Shown here: one piece after another, positions 15,346-21,952 of the stretch
Layout: every line of letters begins with the position of its first letter
Numbering within the stretch: position 1 is the stretch's first letter
NCBI GenBank assembly: GCA_026398575.1
Contig: JAPLSP010000502.1
Span: 1 to 25,081 of the forward strand
Reading direction: 5' to 3'
DNA from: Candidatus Sumerlaeota bacterium
Lineage (GTDB): Bacteria; Sumerlaeota; Sumerlaeia; JADFCT01
Length of the DNA: 25,081 bases
Position numbers and translations under genes: made by a program
The notes under the pieces: generated by a model
Told to the model about the DNA's origin: nothing
The model's database searches: none
The model's input: the letters and a program-made list of their open reading frames with translations, nothing else

Positions 15346-15591
15346 ATGTCAACTATCAGCACAAAGAATTTTGAAACTGCCGCCGTCCTTCGCGCGGCCG
15401 GCATTGGGTTCGTGCGCTCTGAGTCTATTGGACCGCGTCGCGTCGCGCTGGTTTGGGATAACACGGACGGTAAGGCGGATGACATTTTGCAGAAGCATGA
15501 AACCGGCGCGTTGCGATGCAGAACGCGGGACCTTACCGATGCGCTGCTCTGGTCGAAAAATATGATCATGAGTTCAAGGGAGGCGGCCTAA
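15346..15591 (+). CDS. DUF5659-like small protein
   Basis: The 81-residue protein begins after a strong GGAGGGGG. It contains TKNFETAAVLRAAGI, then a strand RVALVWDN, a helix and TRDLTDALLWSKNMI. This order (tkd-AA-L-a-G, hydrophobic strand with FvF-like pattern, final helix DAL--lK--I) resembles DUF5659-type proteins, which commonly sit beside phage or element primase genes. The function of that group is unknown. It ends one base before the primase ATG, in a compact operon with the HTH gene and the primase. Confidence 0.6.
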   Translation: MSTISTKNFETAAVLRAAGIGFVRSESIGPRRVALVWDNTDGKADDILQKHETGALRCRTRDLTDALLWSKNMIMSSREAA

Positions 15592-15592
15592 C

Positions 15593-18016
15593 ATGACAAC
15601 CGCCCCGATTCCATTTTCGCCGTCTGCGGGCAATGCCGCCGATCCTGTCGAGCTGGTTTTATCACACGTCGCCAACGTCCGGCAGAATGGCACGGGCTGG
15701 AATGGAAGTTGCCCGGCTTGTGGCGATACCGACCACCACCTTCATATAGCCAACGGTGACGATGGGCGCGTTCTGATGAACTGCAAACACGGATGCGACT
15801 TCCGGCAGATTGTGGCCGCGTTGGGATTGACCGAGGCAGACCTTTTCCCGCGCCGGACGACGTCCATAGTCAACGCCGATCCGGTCGAGAATCTCGCACG
15901 TCTGCGAGGCTGGAAACCCGAGGCAATCATTGCAATGGGCGGCGAGATAAGCGGCTCTTGCGTGAAGTGGCCGATGTTTGACCGCGATGGAAAAGTGACA
16001 GGCCACAAGGTTAGGCACGGCGACGGAACGCCGTTTGCGAACAGCAAGAAGACGTTGACGGTGAAGGGGGAGCATTCCGGGCTTCACGTTCCAAAGCAAT
16101 GGCATGGCAATGGGCCGCTCCTGATCGTCGAGGGAATCGCGGATGCTTGCGCGGCGCTGTCACATGGCTGGACCAATGACGTCTTGGCGACGGACGGAGC
16201 AAATATCACAAAGGCCGCACGGCTCGCGATTCAACCCCGCGTTCATTCACGCGACATCATCGCAAGCCCCGATCCCGATGACGAAGGCATAAAGAAATGG
16301 CTGCCGGACCTTGCGCAGTTATGCCGCAACGCCGGATGCGCATCGTTCCGCTATATCATGCCGGATGTGAAAACCGGAGATCTTGACAAGAGACTCCGCG
16401 CCGGCGAAAAGTTCGAGGATTTAATTTCGGCGGTGATCCCGTGGACGACGCCAGCGCAGGCCAGCGGCAATCGTGCGGTCACTGGCGATTGTGAATCCCG
16501 CCGCCTGACTGACCTTGGCAACGCGGAACGCTTCCGCGACCAACACAAGGACAAAGTTTTATATGACGCCGGCGCGGGATTCTGGCGCGTCTGGGATGAA
16601 ACGCGATGGGCGCGCGATGATGATGGCGCCGTCGCGCGCATGGCCCATGAGACGGCCCGATCAATATATCAGGAAGCACGCGACGCACAATCCCGCGAGC
16701 AAGCGGGGGCGTTGGCATCATGGGCAACACGATCAGAATCGCGCGAACGTCTCCGGGCGATGGTGGACGTGGGCGCCTCGCTTGAAGGACTTGTCGCATC
16801 AGCTACGCGGTTCGACATTGACCCCTTCCTTCTCAATACGCCTTCGGGGACCGTGGACTTGCGAACTGGAACGCTTAGAGCGCATAGGCGCGAGGATTAT
16901 ATCACGCGCCGGACCGCTGCGCCATTCGATCCCGTTGCACGGCATGAAGTCCTTGACCGCGTCCTCCGCGACGCCATGCCCGATATTGAGACGCGGGATT
17001 ATTTTCAGCGTTCCCTTGGTAATACAGCGTGCGGCGATTGTGGCGAAGAAGTTATTTTTTTTGCTTATGGTCCGACCGCAGGCGGGAAATCAACAATGAT
17101 GGAATCCTACAAAACCCACCTGGGCGATTATGCCGCTGTGGTTGACCCAGAGTCACTCATGCGCAAACAAGGGGATGCGGGAGTCCGCACAGACTTGGCG
17201 CGCCTGGCGGGGGTCCGGCTGGCGCTGACATCCGAAGTCGAAGACGGCAAACATCTTGCGGCAGGTTTGATTAAGCGCATGAGCGGCGGCGACACAATTA
17301 CCGCTCGCCATTTATATCGTCCTGAATTCGAGTATCGGCCACAGTTCACGATCTGGATTTTAGCCAATCATCGGCCACGTGCTGATGCGATGGATGATGC
17401 GCTCTGGCGCCGCGTCCGGGTTATTCCTTTTCCCAATTCAATACCAGAGGGGCGCTGTGATCCGGGCATAAAGCGCGCCATGATGACCGAATGCGGACCT
17501 GCATTACTCGCCTTCGCGGTCGCCGGATGCGTTTCATGGCTTCACGACGGTCTGCGGGAATCATCCACCGTTCGTCAGGCTATTGTCGAATATCGGGAGT
17601 CACAAGACCCGCTCAAAGATTTTCTTGATGATGAATGCGCCTTCGGCCCTGACCTGCGAGTATCGGCAAAAAGCATACGTGAGCATTACGAACAATGGGC
17701 GAAAGAAAATGGAATCCGCTTTCCACTGAGTCCGCGCGGCATGGCTGAAAGATTACGGCAAAGGGCGGCGAAAGACTATAAATTACACGGTGAACGATAT
17801 TGGATGGGGGTTGGCCTGTCTGGTTTGGGGGCGCTGGGGGCGCTGGGGGCGTCAACTTCCTTAACTTTCTTCCATGAAGAAGAGCTAAGAGAAGTTAAGG
17901 AAAGTGACGCCCCCAGCGCCCCCGACGCCCCCGATTATGATTTTGACCCCGAAAGAGCGGCGATTCAGGCAATAGAAAACGAAGAAGAAGCAAGTTATCA
18001 TGGGGTGACTCTATGA
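15593..18016 (+). CDS. P4-type primase-helicase (Zn ribbon, Toprim-like, D5/P4 superfamily 3 helicase)
   Basis: The 807-residue protein should start element replication by making primers and unwinding DNA. A zinc ribbon is seen at Cys40, Cys43, Cys64 and Cys68. The Toprim-like domain has PLLIVEGIADACAAL (Glu180) and ASPDPDDEG (about 224-232). A middle region (about 300-470) contains YITRRTAAPFDP, typical of the D5-N/DUF5906-like part. The helicase has Walker A GPTAGGKST at 493-501, an acidic SEVEDG strand near 545 and a sensor ILANHRPR near 588. The C-terminal end carries tandem GLGALGALGA and a DAPSAPDAP stretch, encoded by a large inverted repeat (17837-17922). A ribosome site AAGGGAGG precedes the start and the end overlaps the ERCC4 nuclease gene by four bases. 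Confidence 0.93.
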   Translation: MTTAPIPFSPSAGNAADPVELVLSHVANVRQNGTGWNGSCPACGDTDHHLHIANGDDGRVLMNCKHGCDFRQIVAALGLTEADLFPRRTTSIVNADPVENLARLRGWKPEAIIAMGGEISGSCVKWPMFDRDGKVTGHKVRHGDGTPFANSKKTLTVKGEHSGLHVPKQWHGNGPLLIVEGIADACAALSHGWTNDVLATDGANITKAARLAIQPRVHSRDIIASPDPDDEGIKKWLPDLAQLCRNAGCASFRYIMPDVKTGDLDKRLRAGEKFEDLISAVIPWTTPAQASGNRAVTGDCESRRLTDLGNAERFRDQHKDKVLYDAGAGFWRVWDETRWARDDDGAVARMAHETARSIYQEARDAQSREQAGALASWATRSESRERLRAMVDVGASLEGLVASATRFDIDPFLLNTPSGTVDLRTGTLRAHRREDYITRRTAAPFDPVARHEVLDRVLRDAMPDIETRDYFQRSLGNTACGDCGEEVIFFAYGPTAGGKSTMMESYKTHLGDYAAVVDPESLMRKQGDAGVRTDLARLAGVRLALTSEVEDGKHLAAGLIKRMSGGDTITARHLYRPEFEYRPQFTIWILANHRPRADAMDDALWRRVRVIPFPNSIPEGRCDPGIKRAMMTECGPALLAFAVAGCVSWLHDGLRESSTVRQAIVEYRESQDPLKDFLDDECAFGPDLRVSAKSIREHYEQWAKENGIRFPLSPRGMAERLRQRAAKDYKLHGERYWMGVGLSGLGALGALGASTSLTFFHEEELREVKESDAPSAPDAPDYDFDPERAAIQAIENEEEASYHGVTL
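17837..17922 (+). repeat. 35-bp imperfect inverted repeat inside the primase gene
   Basis: The arms 17837-17871 and 17888-17922 pair at about 30 of 35 positions around a 16-base loop. The left arm lies in a triple 9-base repeat GGGGGCGCT; the right arm has the mirror series GCCCCCAGC. Translated, the arms read Leu-Gly-Ala and Asp-Ala-Pro repeats. Confidence 0.9.
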
Positions 18017-18570
18017 AACCGCTTCACCTGAAACCAACGGTCGTAATTGACAGCAGGGAGCAAAACCCGCTCGACATCCGCGCTTTCCCTGTTGTTCGCG
18101 AGGCGCTGCCTGCTGGCGATTATGGCGTCTGGGGGCATTCGGATCTTAACAACCCGCGTATTATCTTTGAGAGAAAATCACTTGATGACCTTATTGGTTC
18201 ACTTACATCGGGGCGCCAACGATTCCTTCGAGAAGTGGAAGTCCTTCGCCGCTTTGACTTCCGGGCGCTGGTGATCGAAGCGAGTGGGGATCAGGTCCGC
18301 GCTGGCATGTTTCGCTCGCAGACTTCGCCGGCGTCAATCATCGGAACACTTACGGCGCTACAGGTCCGTGGCAATCTACATATCGTCTGGGCCAACGATC
18401 ATCAAGGCGCCGCCGATTATGTAGAGAACGCCGTCCGGCTTTACGTGGCGGGCTTTGAGAAGCAGGTCCGATACATGGCCGTCGAGATAACAGAGGAAGG
18501 CAACGTGGATACGAATCAGGAACAACCGCTCGAATGTTTGAACGCATCCGGCATTGGCTGCGATCTGTGA
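18013..18570 (+). CDS. ERCC4/XPF-fold nuclease domain protein
   Basis: The 185-residue protein carries the ERCC4 nuclease signature: VIDSRE at 11-16, GDY at 35-37, then FERKSLDDL at 52-60, which is the GD-ERK-x3-D pattern of XPF/MUS81-type nucleases. GRQRFLREVEVL and a strand ALVIEASGD follow. Single-domain ERCC4 proteins are common in phages and integrative elements, next to primase genes. They probably cut branched or flap DNA during replication or recombination of the element; the helix-hairpin-helix of cellular XPF is absent. The start ATG overlaps the primase stop in an ATGA, so translation is coupled. Confidence 0.9.
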   Translation: MKPLHLKPTVVIDSREQNPLDIRAFPVVREALPAGDYGVWGHSDLNNPRIIFERKSLDDLIGSLTSGRQRFLREVEVLRRFDFRALVIEASGDQVRAGMFRSQTSPASIIGTLTALQVRGNLHIVWANDHQGAADYVENAVRLYVAGFEKQVRYMAVEITEEGNVDTNQEQPLECLNASGIGCDL

Positions 18571-18573
18571 GGC

Positions 18574-18648
18574 ATGACGATGCACACGCAAAACAACCAA
18601 GAGGTTAGCGCAAAACAAAATGGTCTAGGTTCTTTTCTGAGGGGGTGA
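18574..18648 (+). CDS. Possible 24-residue peptide
   Basis: An ATG three bases after the nuclease stop opens a 24-codon frame ending in TGA at 18646-18648. It may reinitiate from the upstream gene (CTGTGAGGC gives a weak ribosome site), but the sequence is low in information and no homologue is known to me. Confidence 0.2.
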   Translation: MTMHTQNNQEVSAKQNGLGSFLRG

Positions 18649-18653
18649 TGGGC

Positions 18654-18684
18654 GACCGGGCTAAGCATCTCGGTCATTTTTCTC
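18654..18684 (+). terminator. Weak hairpin with T-run after the nuclease gene
   Basis: GACCG and CGGTC pair around a 12-base loop and are followed by ATTTTTCTC. The stem is short, so termination is likely partial. Nothing else is visible in 18649-18730. Confidence 0.4.
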
Positions 18685-18730
18685 GAAACTTTGAAAAATT
18701 CTGAGTAACTCACACGCGAAAGGCAGGCAG

Positions 18731-19342
18731 ATGGCGAAATTAAATCAGATTCAAGAGACCGGGCTTCCGGGCGTATCGCCTGCCGTGATTCAAGCGGCGC
18801 ATGAGGCGATGCAAAAGCGCCGCGACGGCCAAACTCTGAAGCCAAGAGAAGAGGCGTCGATCCGCAAATATGAGGCCGAGGCCGAATCAGCTCGGCGCTG
18901 GCAATACTACCAAACGATCCCGATGAAAGATTTGGAACGGCTCTTCGGCTCGCACAGAAAAGTGATCTACGAGATGGCGCAACGCTACAATCTGAGCGCG
19001 ATGGCTGCTTCTCCCGTGGACCTTGAAGCCCTCGCCCATCAATTCCGCGATCTTCTCAAAAGACACGGCGCCGCAATTCTTGACAGCGAGCAGATTGCCG
19101 ATATTGATCGAGCGCTGAAAGAACAAAAACTTTCTGACATGAAGAGACGTGCCCAGCGGGAAAACGGAATCCTGGTTGACGGCGCCAAAATGGTGGGCGA
19201 TTTGCAAATGGTCATGCGCCTGGTGAGACAATGCGGAAATATTTTGAGGGCGAAATACGGGCCGGAGGCGTCTCAAATTCTGAATGACAGCCTGGACGCC
19301 GCCAACCGCCAGCTCGAAAAACGGAAAGGAAAACTGCAATGA
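18731..19342 (+). CDS. Terminase small subunit-like DNA-binding protein
   Basis: The 203-residue protein has an N-terminal helix, then a segment WQYYQTIPMKDLERLFG with HRKVIYEMAQRYNL (about 56-87), which looks like a Nu1-type winged HTH that reads a packaging or start site. The C-terminal half is a coiled coil with RRAQRENGILVDGAKM (about 138-153), like the ELE-x-G-x-hV-linker of terminase small subunits. Similar proteins with a Q-K-VI-E-A-RYG element occur in planctomycete elements. No large terminase is present, so if the call is right it would redirect a helper phage packaging machine, as satellite TerS proteins do. Weak points: no direct fold test and no cos/pac site identified. Confidence 0.45.
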   Translation: MAKLNQIQETGLPGVSPAVIQAAHEAMQKRRDGQTLKPREEASIRKYEAEAESARRWQYYQTIPMKDLERLFGSHRKVIYEMAQRYNLSAMAASPVDLEALAHQFRDLLKRHGAAILDSEQIADIDRALKEQKLSDMKRRAQRENGILVDGAKMVGDLQMVMRLVRQCGNILRAKYGPEASQILNDSLDAANRQLEKRKGKLQ

Positions 19343-19476
19343 AAAATATTGATACGAACGGCATCCGATACCTGCTCAAATTCTTGGAGGGCTGCAAAAG
19401 CAAACCGCCCACGAAGTCAAAGAAAAAGGCAACACGAAAGTTGGCACAACCCGCGCGTTTGGCGCGGAAATCATAA
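19339..19476 (+). CDS. Small basic protein, unknown
   Basis: This 45-codon frame overlaps the previous gene in ATGA. The product starts MKNIDTNGIRYLLKFLEGC and ends in a strongly basic tail (KSKKKATRKLAQPARLARKS), so it could bind nucleic acid. Coupling and the lysine/arginine content suggest it is real; no family is recognised. Confidence 0.5.
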   Translation: MKNIDTNGIRYLLKFLEGCKSKPPTKSKKKATRKLAQPARLARKS

Positions 19477-19493
19477 TCGAAAGGATAAAAAAA

Positions 19494-19799
19494 ATGATGC
19501 ACATGGCTACACAGGAACAATGCGACCGCTTTAACAGGGAATGTCATGAAGCAGCGGACAATGCGCCAAGCGCTCCGCCCGTCGCGGCAAAGAGCAAGGA
19601 CGATCTCGCCCATCGCTTCACTCAGCACGGTGACAGCGCCCTGCGCGCAATCGTTGAGGGCCTGAATCAAAAGCGTGATGCGAAAATCGCGCGGCTGGAA
19701 AAGATGGTTGAGGCTGATGAGATGGATGCAGCATTCGCACACGCGCGAAAAAAGTTGGGGTTGGGCAAGACGGAAAATCTCAAGAAAGGGGCAATCTAA
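19494..19799 (+). CDS. Small helical element protein, unknown
   Basis: The 101-residue protein has AAAGGA eight bases before its ATG. An N-terminal helical segment (QEQCDRFNRECHEAA) and an Ala/Pro linker are followed by a long helix (HRFTQHGDSALRAIVEGLNQ, KIARLEKMVEADEMDAAFAH), which probably forms a coiled coil. No catalytic motif is present. Its stop overlaps the next ATG by one base, so the pair is co-translated. Confidence 0.6.
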   Translation: MMHMATQEQCDRFNRECHEAADNAPSAPPVAAKSKDDLAHRFTQHGDSALRAIVEGLNQKRDAKIARLEKMVEADEMDAAFAHARKKLGLGKTENLKKGAI

Positions 19800-20464
19800 T
19801 GAGTGAGAAAATCGAAATTCCGAAAAACGCCCTACCAGAGGCGCAGGCCGCCCACCAGGCCGCCGTTGATGCGTTGGCAAAGGCTCAGGCCGATTCAAAG
19901 AACGCGGCGGACCGACTGGCGCAGCTACGAATTGATCTGGAAGCGGATATCGCCAGCGGCGCCCAAACGATTCTTGATGGCGGCGCGCCGCGCAAAGGCA
20001 GCGGCGAAGCATTACGCCACAATATCGCCATTCAAGAGCGCGTGGTCGAGGAACTGCAAAAGCGCGAGACGAAGGCGCAGGCGGACGAACGCACGGCGCG
20101 CCTGGCTCTGTGTAAGGTCGAGTGGCTCGATCTGTGCGGGAGGCAGCGGGCTCAGAATGCCACCATCGAAAGGGCGCGCAAAAGTCTTGAAGCCGAAGAA
20201 AGGGCATTGGGCAATCTTAACTATGAGGAAAATGACCTGCGCAAAAAACGGCTGGCGGTGGAATCCGAAATTAAGGCCGCGAATCCCGCGCCGCCGAAAG
20301 AAAAACCGGTGGCTTTTTTAGTAAAACAGACAGTCGCAGGCGATCCGCCTCTGATTCAGGTAAAGCAGACGATTAAAGGCGTGCTTCAACCAACGATCAC
20401 TTACATACCCAAACCGAAAATGAGCACTGAGGCCCGCGAGGCCCGCGAGCGTCGAACTGCATGA
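19799..20464 (+). CDS. Coiled-coil element protein, unknown
   Basis: The 221-residue protein is dominated by helices rich in Ala, Glu, Lys and Arg (residues 10-55 and 75-165), with heptad-like spacing such as AAVDALAKAQADSKNAADRL and RARKSLEAEERALGNLNYEE. The C-terminal 50 residues are a Pro/Lys/Val-rich extension (KPVAFLVKQTVAGDPPLIQV, then TITYIPKPK) ending in a basic tail. No signal peptide is present. Placed last in a rightward operon before a strong terminator, it may be a scaffold-like, packaging-related or DNA-organising protein; the sequence alone does not decide. Confidence 0.6.
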   Translation: MSEKIEIPKNALPEAQAAHQAAVDALAKAQADSKNAADRLAQLRIDLEADIASGAQTILDGGAPRKGSGEALRHNIAIQERVVEELQKRETKAQADERTARLALCKVEWLDLCGRQRAQNATIERARKSLEAEERALGNLNYEENDLRKKRLAVESEIKAANPAPPKEKPVAFLVKQTVAGDPPLIQVKQTIKGVLQPTITYIPKPKMSTEAREARERRTA

Positions 20465-20541
20465 GTTTTATGGGCGCCGGGTTTTTCTTTCCTTTCTCCC
20501 GGCGTCAAAGGCCATTCCAGCTTAGGATGGAATGAGCCACA

Positions 20542-20577
20542 CGCCCGGCAGCCTCGTCGAACTGCCGGGCGTTTTTT
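20542..20577 (+). terminator. Strong intrinsic terminator of the main element operon
   Basis: CGCCCGGCAG and CTGCCGGGCG form a perfect 10-bp stem around a 10-base loop, followed by six T residues. Two further hairpins precede it: CGCCGGG/CCCGGCG (20475-20504, pyrimidine loop) and CATTCCA/TGGAATG (20513-20534). Confidence 0.95.
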
Positions 20578-20679
20578 ATTTGTGGCGCCGTCGAGAAATC
20601 CATTTTGGAAAAAAGCAACCGCCCAATACTTCCCGATCCGCCCGGATCAGGCGCACACGCGCGCACGTTGTGAAAATAA

Positions 20680-21156
20680 GTTTCCAGATCAGGCCCGGAT
20701 CGCCCTTTTTTCGAGCTGCTTTTTTTCAATCGCCAAGAGATTTGCCAGCGGCGGGGGATTGAATACAGGGTCCACGCCTTGATATTCGACACGCGCGAAG
20801 AGGCGGCGGACTGGATAGACAAGAATCAGTTGGGGCGCCGGAACCTTGCGCACGATGCCATAAGCAATATCAGGGGGCGGATATACAACAGGACGAAGAA
20901 ATCTGTTGGCAAACCCGCCGGAACCATATTGGGTCAAAGTGAACCAATATCCAGCGCCGAAAAACTTGGTAAAGAGTTTGGCGTATCAGCCGACACCATC
21001 AAACGCGACGGCCAATTCGCCGCCGCCGTGGAAACCCTGAAGCCCGTGGTGCCTGATATTGAGAAGCGCGTTATGGCCGGCACGGCGCCCACAAAGGCGG
21101 CGAAGACGAAGCGGTTGAATACGCGATTCATTGCCAGCGGGACCGGCGGAATATAA
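20680..21156 (+). pseudogene. ParB-like gene remnant A (N-terminal nuclease fold missing)
   Basis: The frame reads EICQRRGIEYRVHAL then DTREEAADWIDKNQLGRRNL, RGRIYNRTKKS and AEKLGKEFGVSADTIKRDGQ, with a further VVPDIEKRVMAGTAPTKAA. This is the order seen in ParB-like plasmid/phage DNA-binding proteins: end of ParB fold, NQLGRRNL element, HTH. The usual N-terminal ParB part with a DG-NR motif is absent, and the frame is stopped at 20677. No good start is present: the first candidate is TTG at 20779, in the middle of the domain, with no ribosome site. After about 21100 the reading is better continued in the -1 frame (remnant B). Either a frameshift or a deletion join has broken the gene. The 20578-20679 segment shows nothing else. 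Confidence 0.6.
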
Positions 21157-21562
21157 CAGACGCGGACCTTGTGCGGTGGGTGGCGGAGATTGATAAGAGG
21201 AAGCGAAGCGGCGGCGACCACAAAAGCGAAGAGGCAAAATCAAAAGCGCAACCTTGCGCTTTTGATCCGAAGAAATCCGCAGAGGCAACCGCCGAAGCCA
21301 TCGGCATCAGCGCCCGCAAGGTTGAGCAGGTCCGCACGATCCTGGACCATGCCGCGCCCGAAGTCAAGCAGGCGGTTGAACGCGGTGAAGTAGTCAACCC
21401 ACGCGCGCGCGGAGCATGGGGCAATGAATGGGCTAGTAAATGCATTCGAAAAAGTCAACCCACGCGCGCGCGGAGCATGGCCTGCAGCTCGAGGAAATCT
21501 TTCCGCCCGCAGATCCGCCGAAACCCGCTCGAATCCCGCAACCGTGGGCGCTGGCGGCATGA
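21063..21562 (+). pseudogene. ParB-like gene remnant B, frameshifted and interrupted
   Basis: In the -1 frame relative to remnant A, the translation runs GGEDEAVEYAIHCQRDRRN, ITDADLVRWVAEIDKRKRSG, GDHKSEEAKSKA, then KSAEATAEAIGISARKVEQV and RTILDHAAPEVKQAVERGEV. This is a good match to the central and HTH part of another ParB-like element protein. It then reads into the duplicated 28-bp repeat and leaves the expected sequence. In another frame a plausible C-terminus (LQLEEIFPPADPPKPARIPQ then PWALAA, stop at 21560-21562) follows the second repeat. So three frames are needed to cover one protein, which is best explained by indels. A GTG at 21171 could still yield a 136-residue product. Confidence 0.55.
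21392..21480. CRISPR. CRISPR-like unit: two identical 28-bp repeats, 33-bp spacer
   Basis: The 28-base repeat at 21392-21419 is repeated exactly at 21453-21480; it begins AGTCAACCCACGCG and ends GCGGAGCATGG. The 61-base period and the imperfect palindrome in the GC-rich centre match type I-E-like arrays. There is no third copy at the expected distance on either side and no cas gene nearby. A simple local duplication of 61 bases is excluded because the 33-base spacer differs from the flanks, but a duplicated short motif unrelated to CRISPR is still possible. Confidence 0.4.
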
Positions 21563-21654
21563 TCTGCCTTTGAGCCGATGAAGGGCCGCGCTGGACGCTG
21601 GCGCAACGTGGGGGGCTTTGTGTGACTTTTATTTCGCTTATGCGTTTTTTATAC

Positions 21655-21684
21655 TTGACACGACCTCGGTGATTCTCGCTTAAT
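21655..21684 (+). promoter_or_regulatory. Possible promoter of the xis-int genes
   Basis: TTGACA (21655-21660) is a perfect -35; CTTAAT (21679-21684) is a fair -10 after 18 bases. It lies 40 bases before the excisionase-like gene. The rest of 21563-21724 has no gene. Confidence 0.5.
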
Positions 21685-21724
21685 CCGCCCGTCGCAAACA
21701 TGAACGCGCAGAAGAGGCCAAAGC

Positions 21725-21922
21725 ATGAAGAAAAAATCAAAAGAGATATTGACGGTGACACGCCTAGCACAAATGAAGGGAACAACGCCGCGCAATGTGC
21801 AGAAGGCGGCGCAGGCAGGGGAAATTTCCGTCCTGGCCGTGGTCGGCAGAACCATCGTTTTATCCGACGACGCATTGAAATGGATGCCACGCCCGAAGGG
21901 ACGCCCGCCGAAAAAGAAATAA
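21725..21922 (+). CDS. Excisionase-like small HTH protein
   Basis: The 65-residue product starts after AGAGG. TVTRLAQMKGTTPRNVQKAA (10-29) fits a MerR/excisionase-type helix-turn-helix. GEISVLAVVGRTIVLSDDAL is the wing, and a basic tail WMPRPKGRPPKKK follows. Such proteins placed directly before an integrase usually control excision direction or repress the element. The integrase starts 30 bases downstream, so the two share a message from the promoter at 21655. Confidence 0.75.
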   Translation: MKKKSKEILTVTRLAQMKGTTPRNVQKAAQAGEISVLAVVGRTIVLSDDALKWMPRPKGRPPKKK

Positions 21923-21952
21923 TCGCATTACCCTGCGAAAGGATGAACTGAA

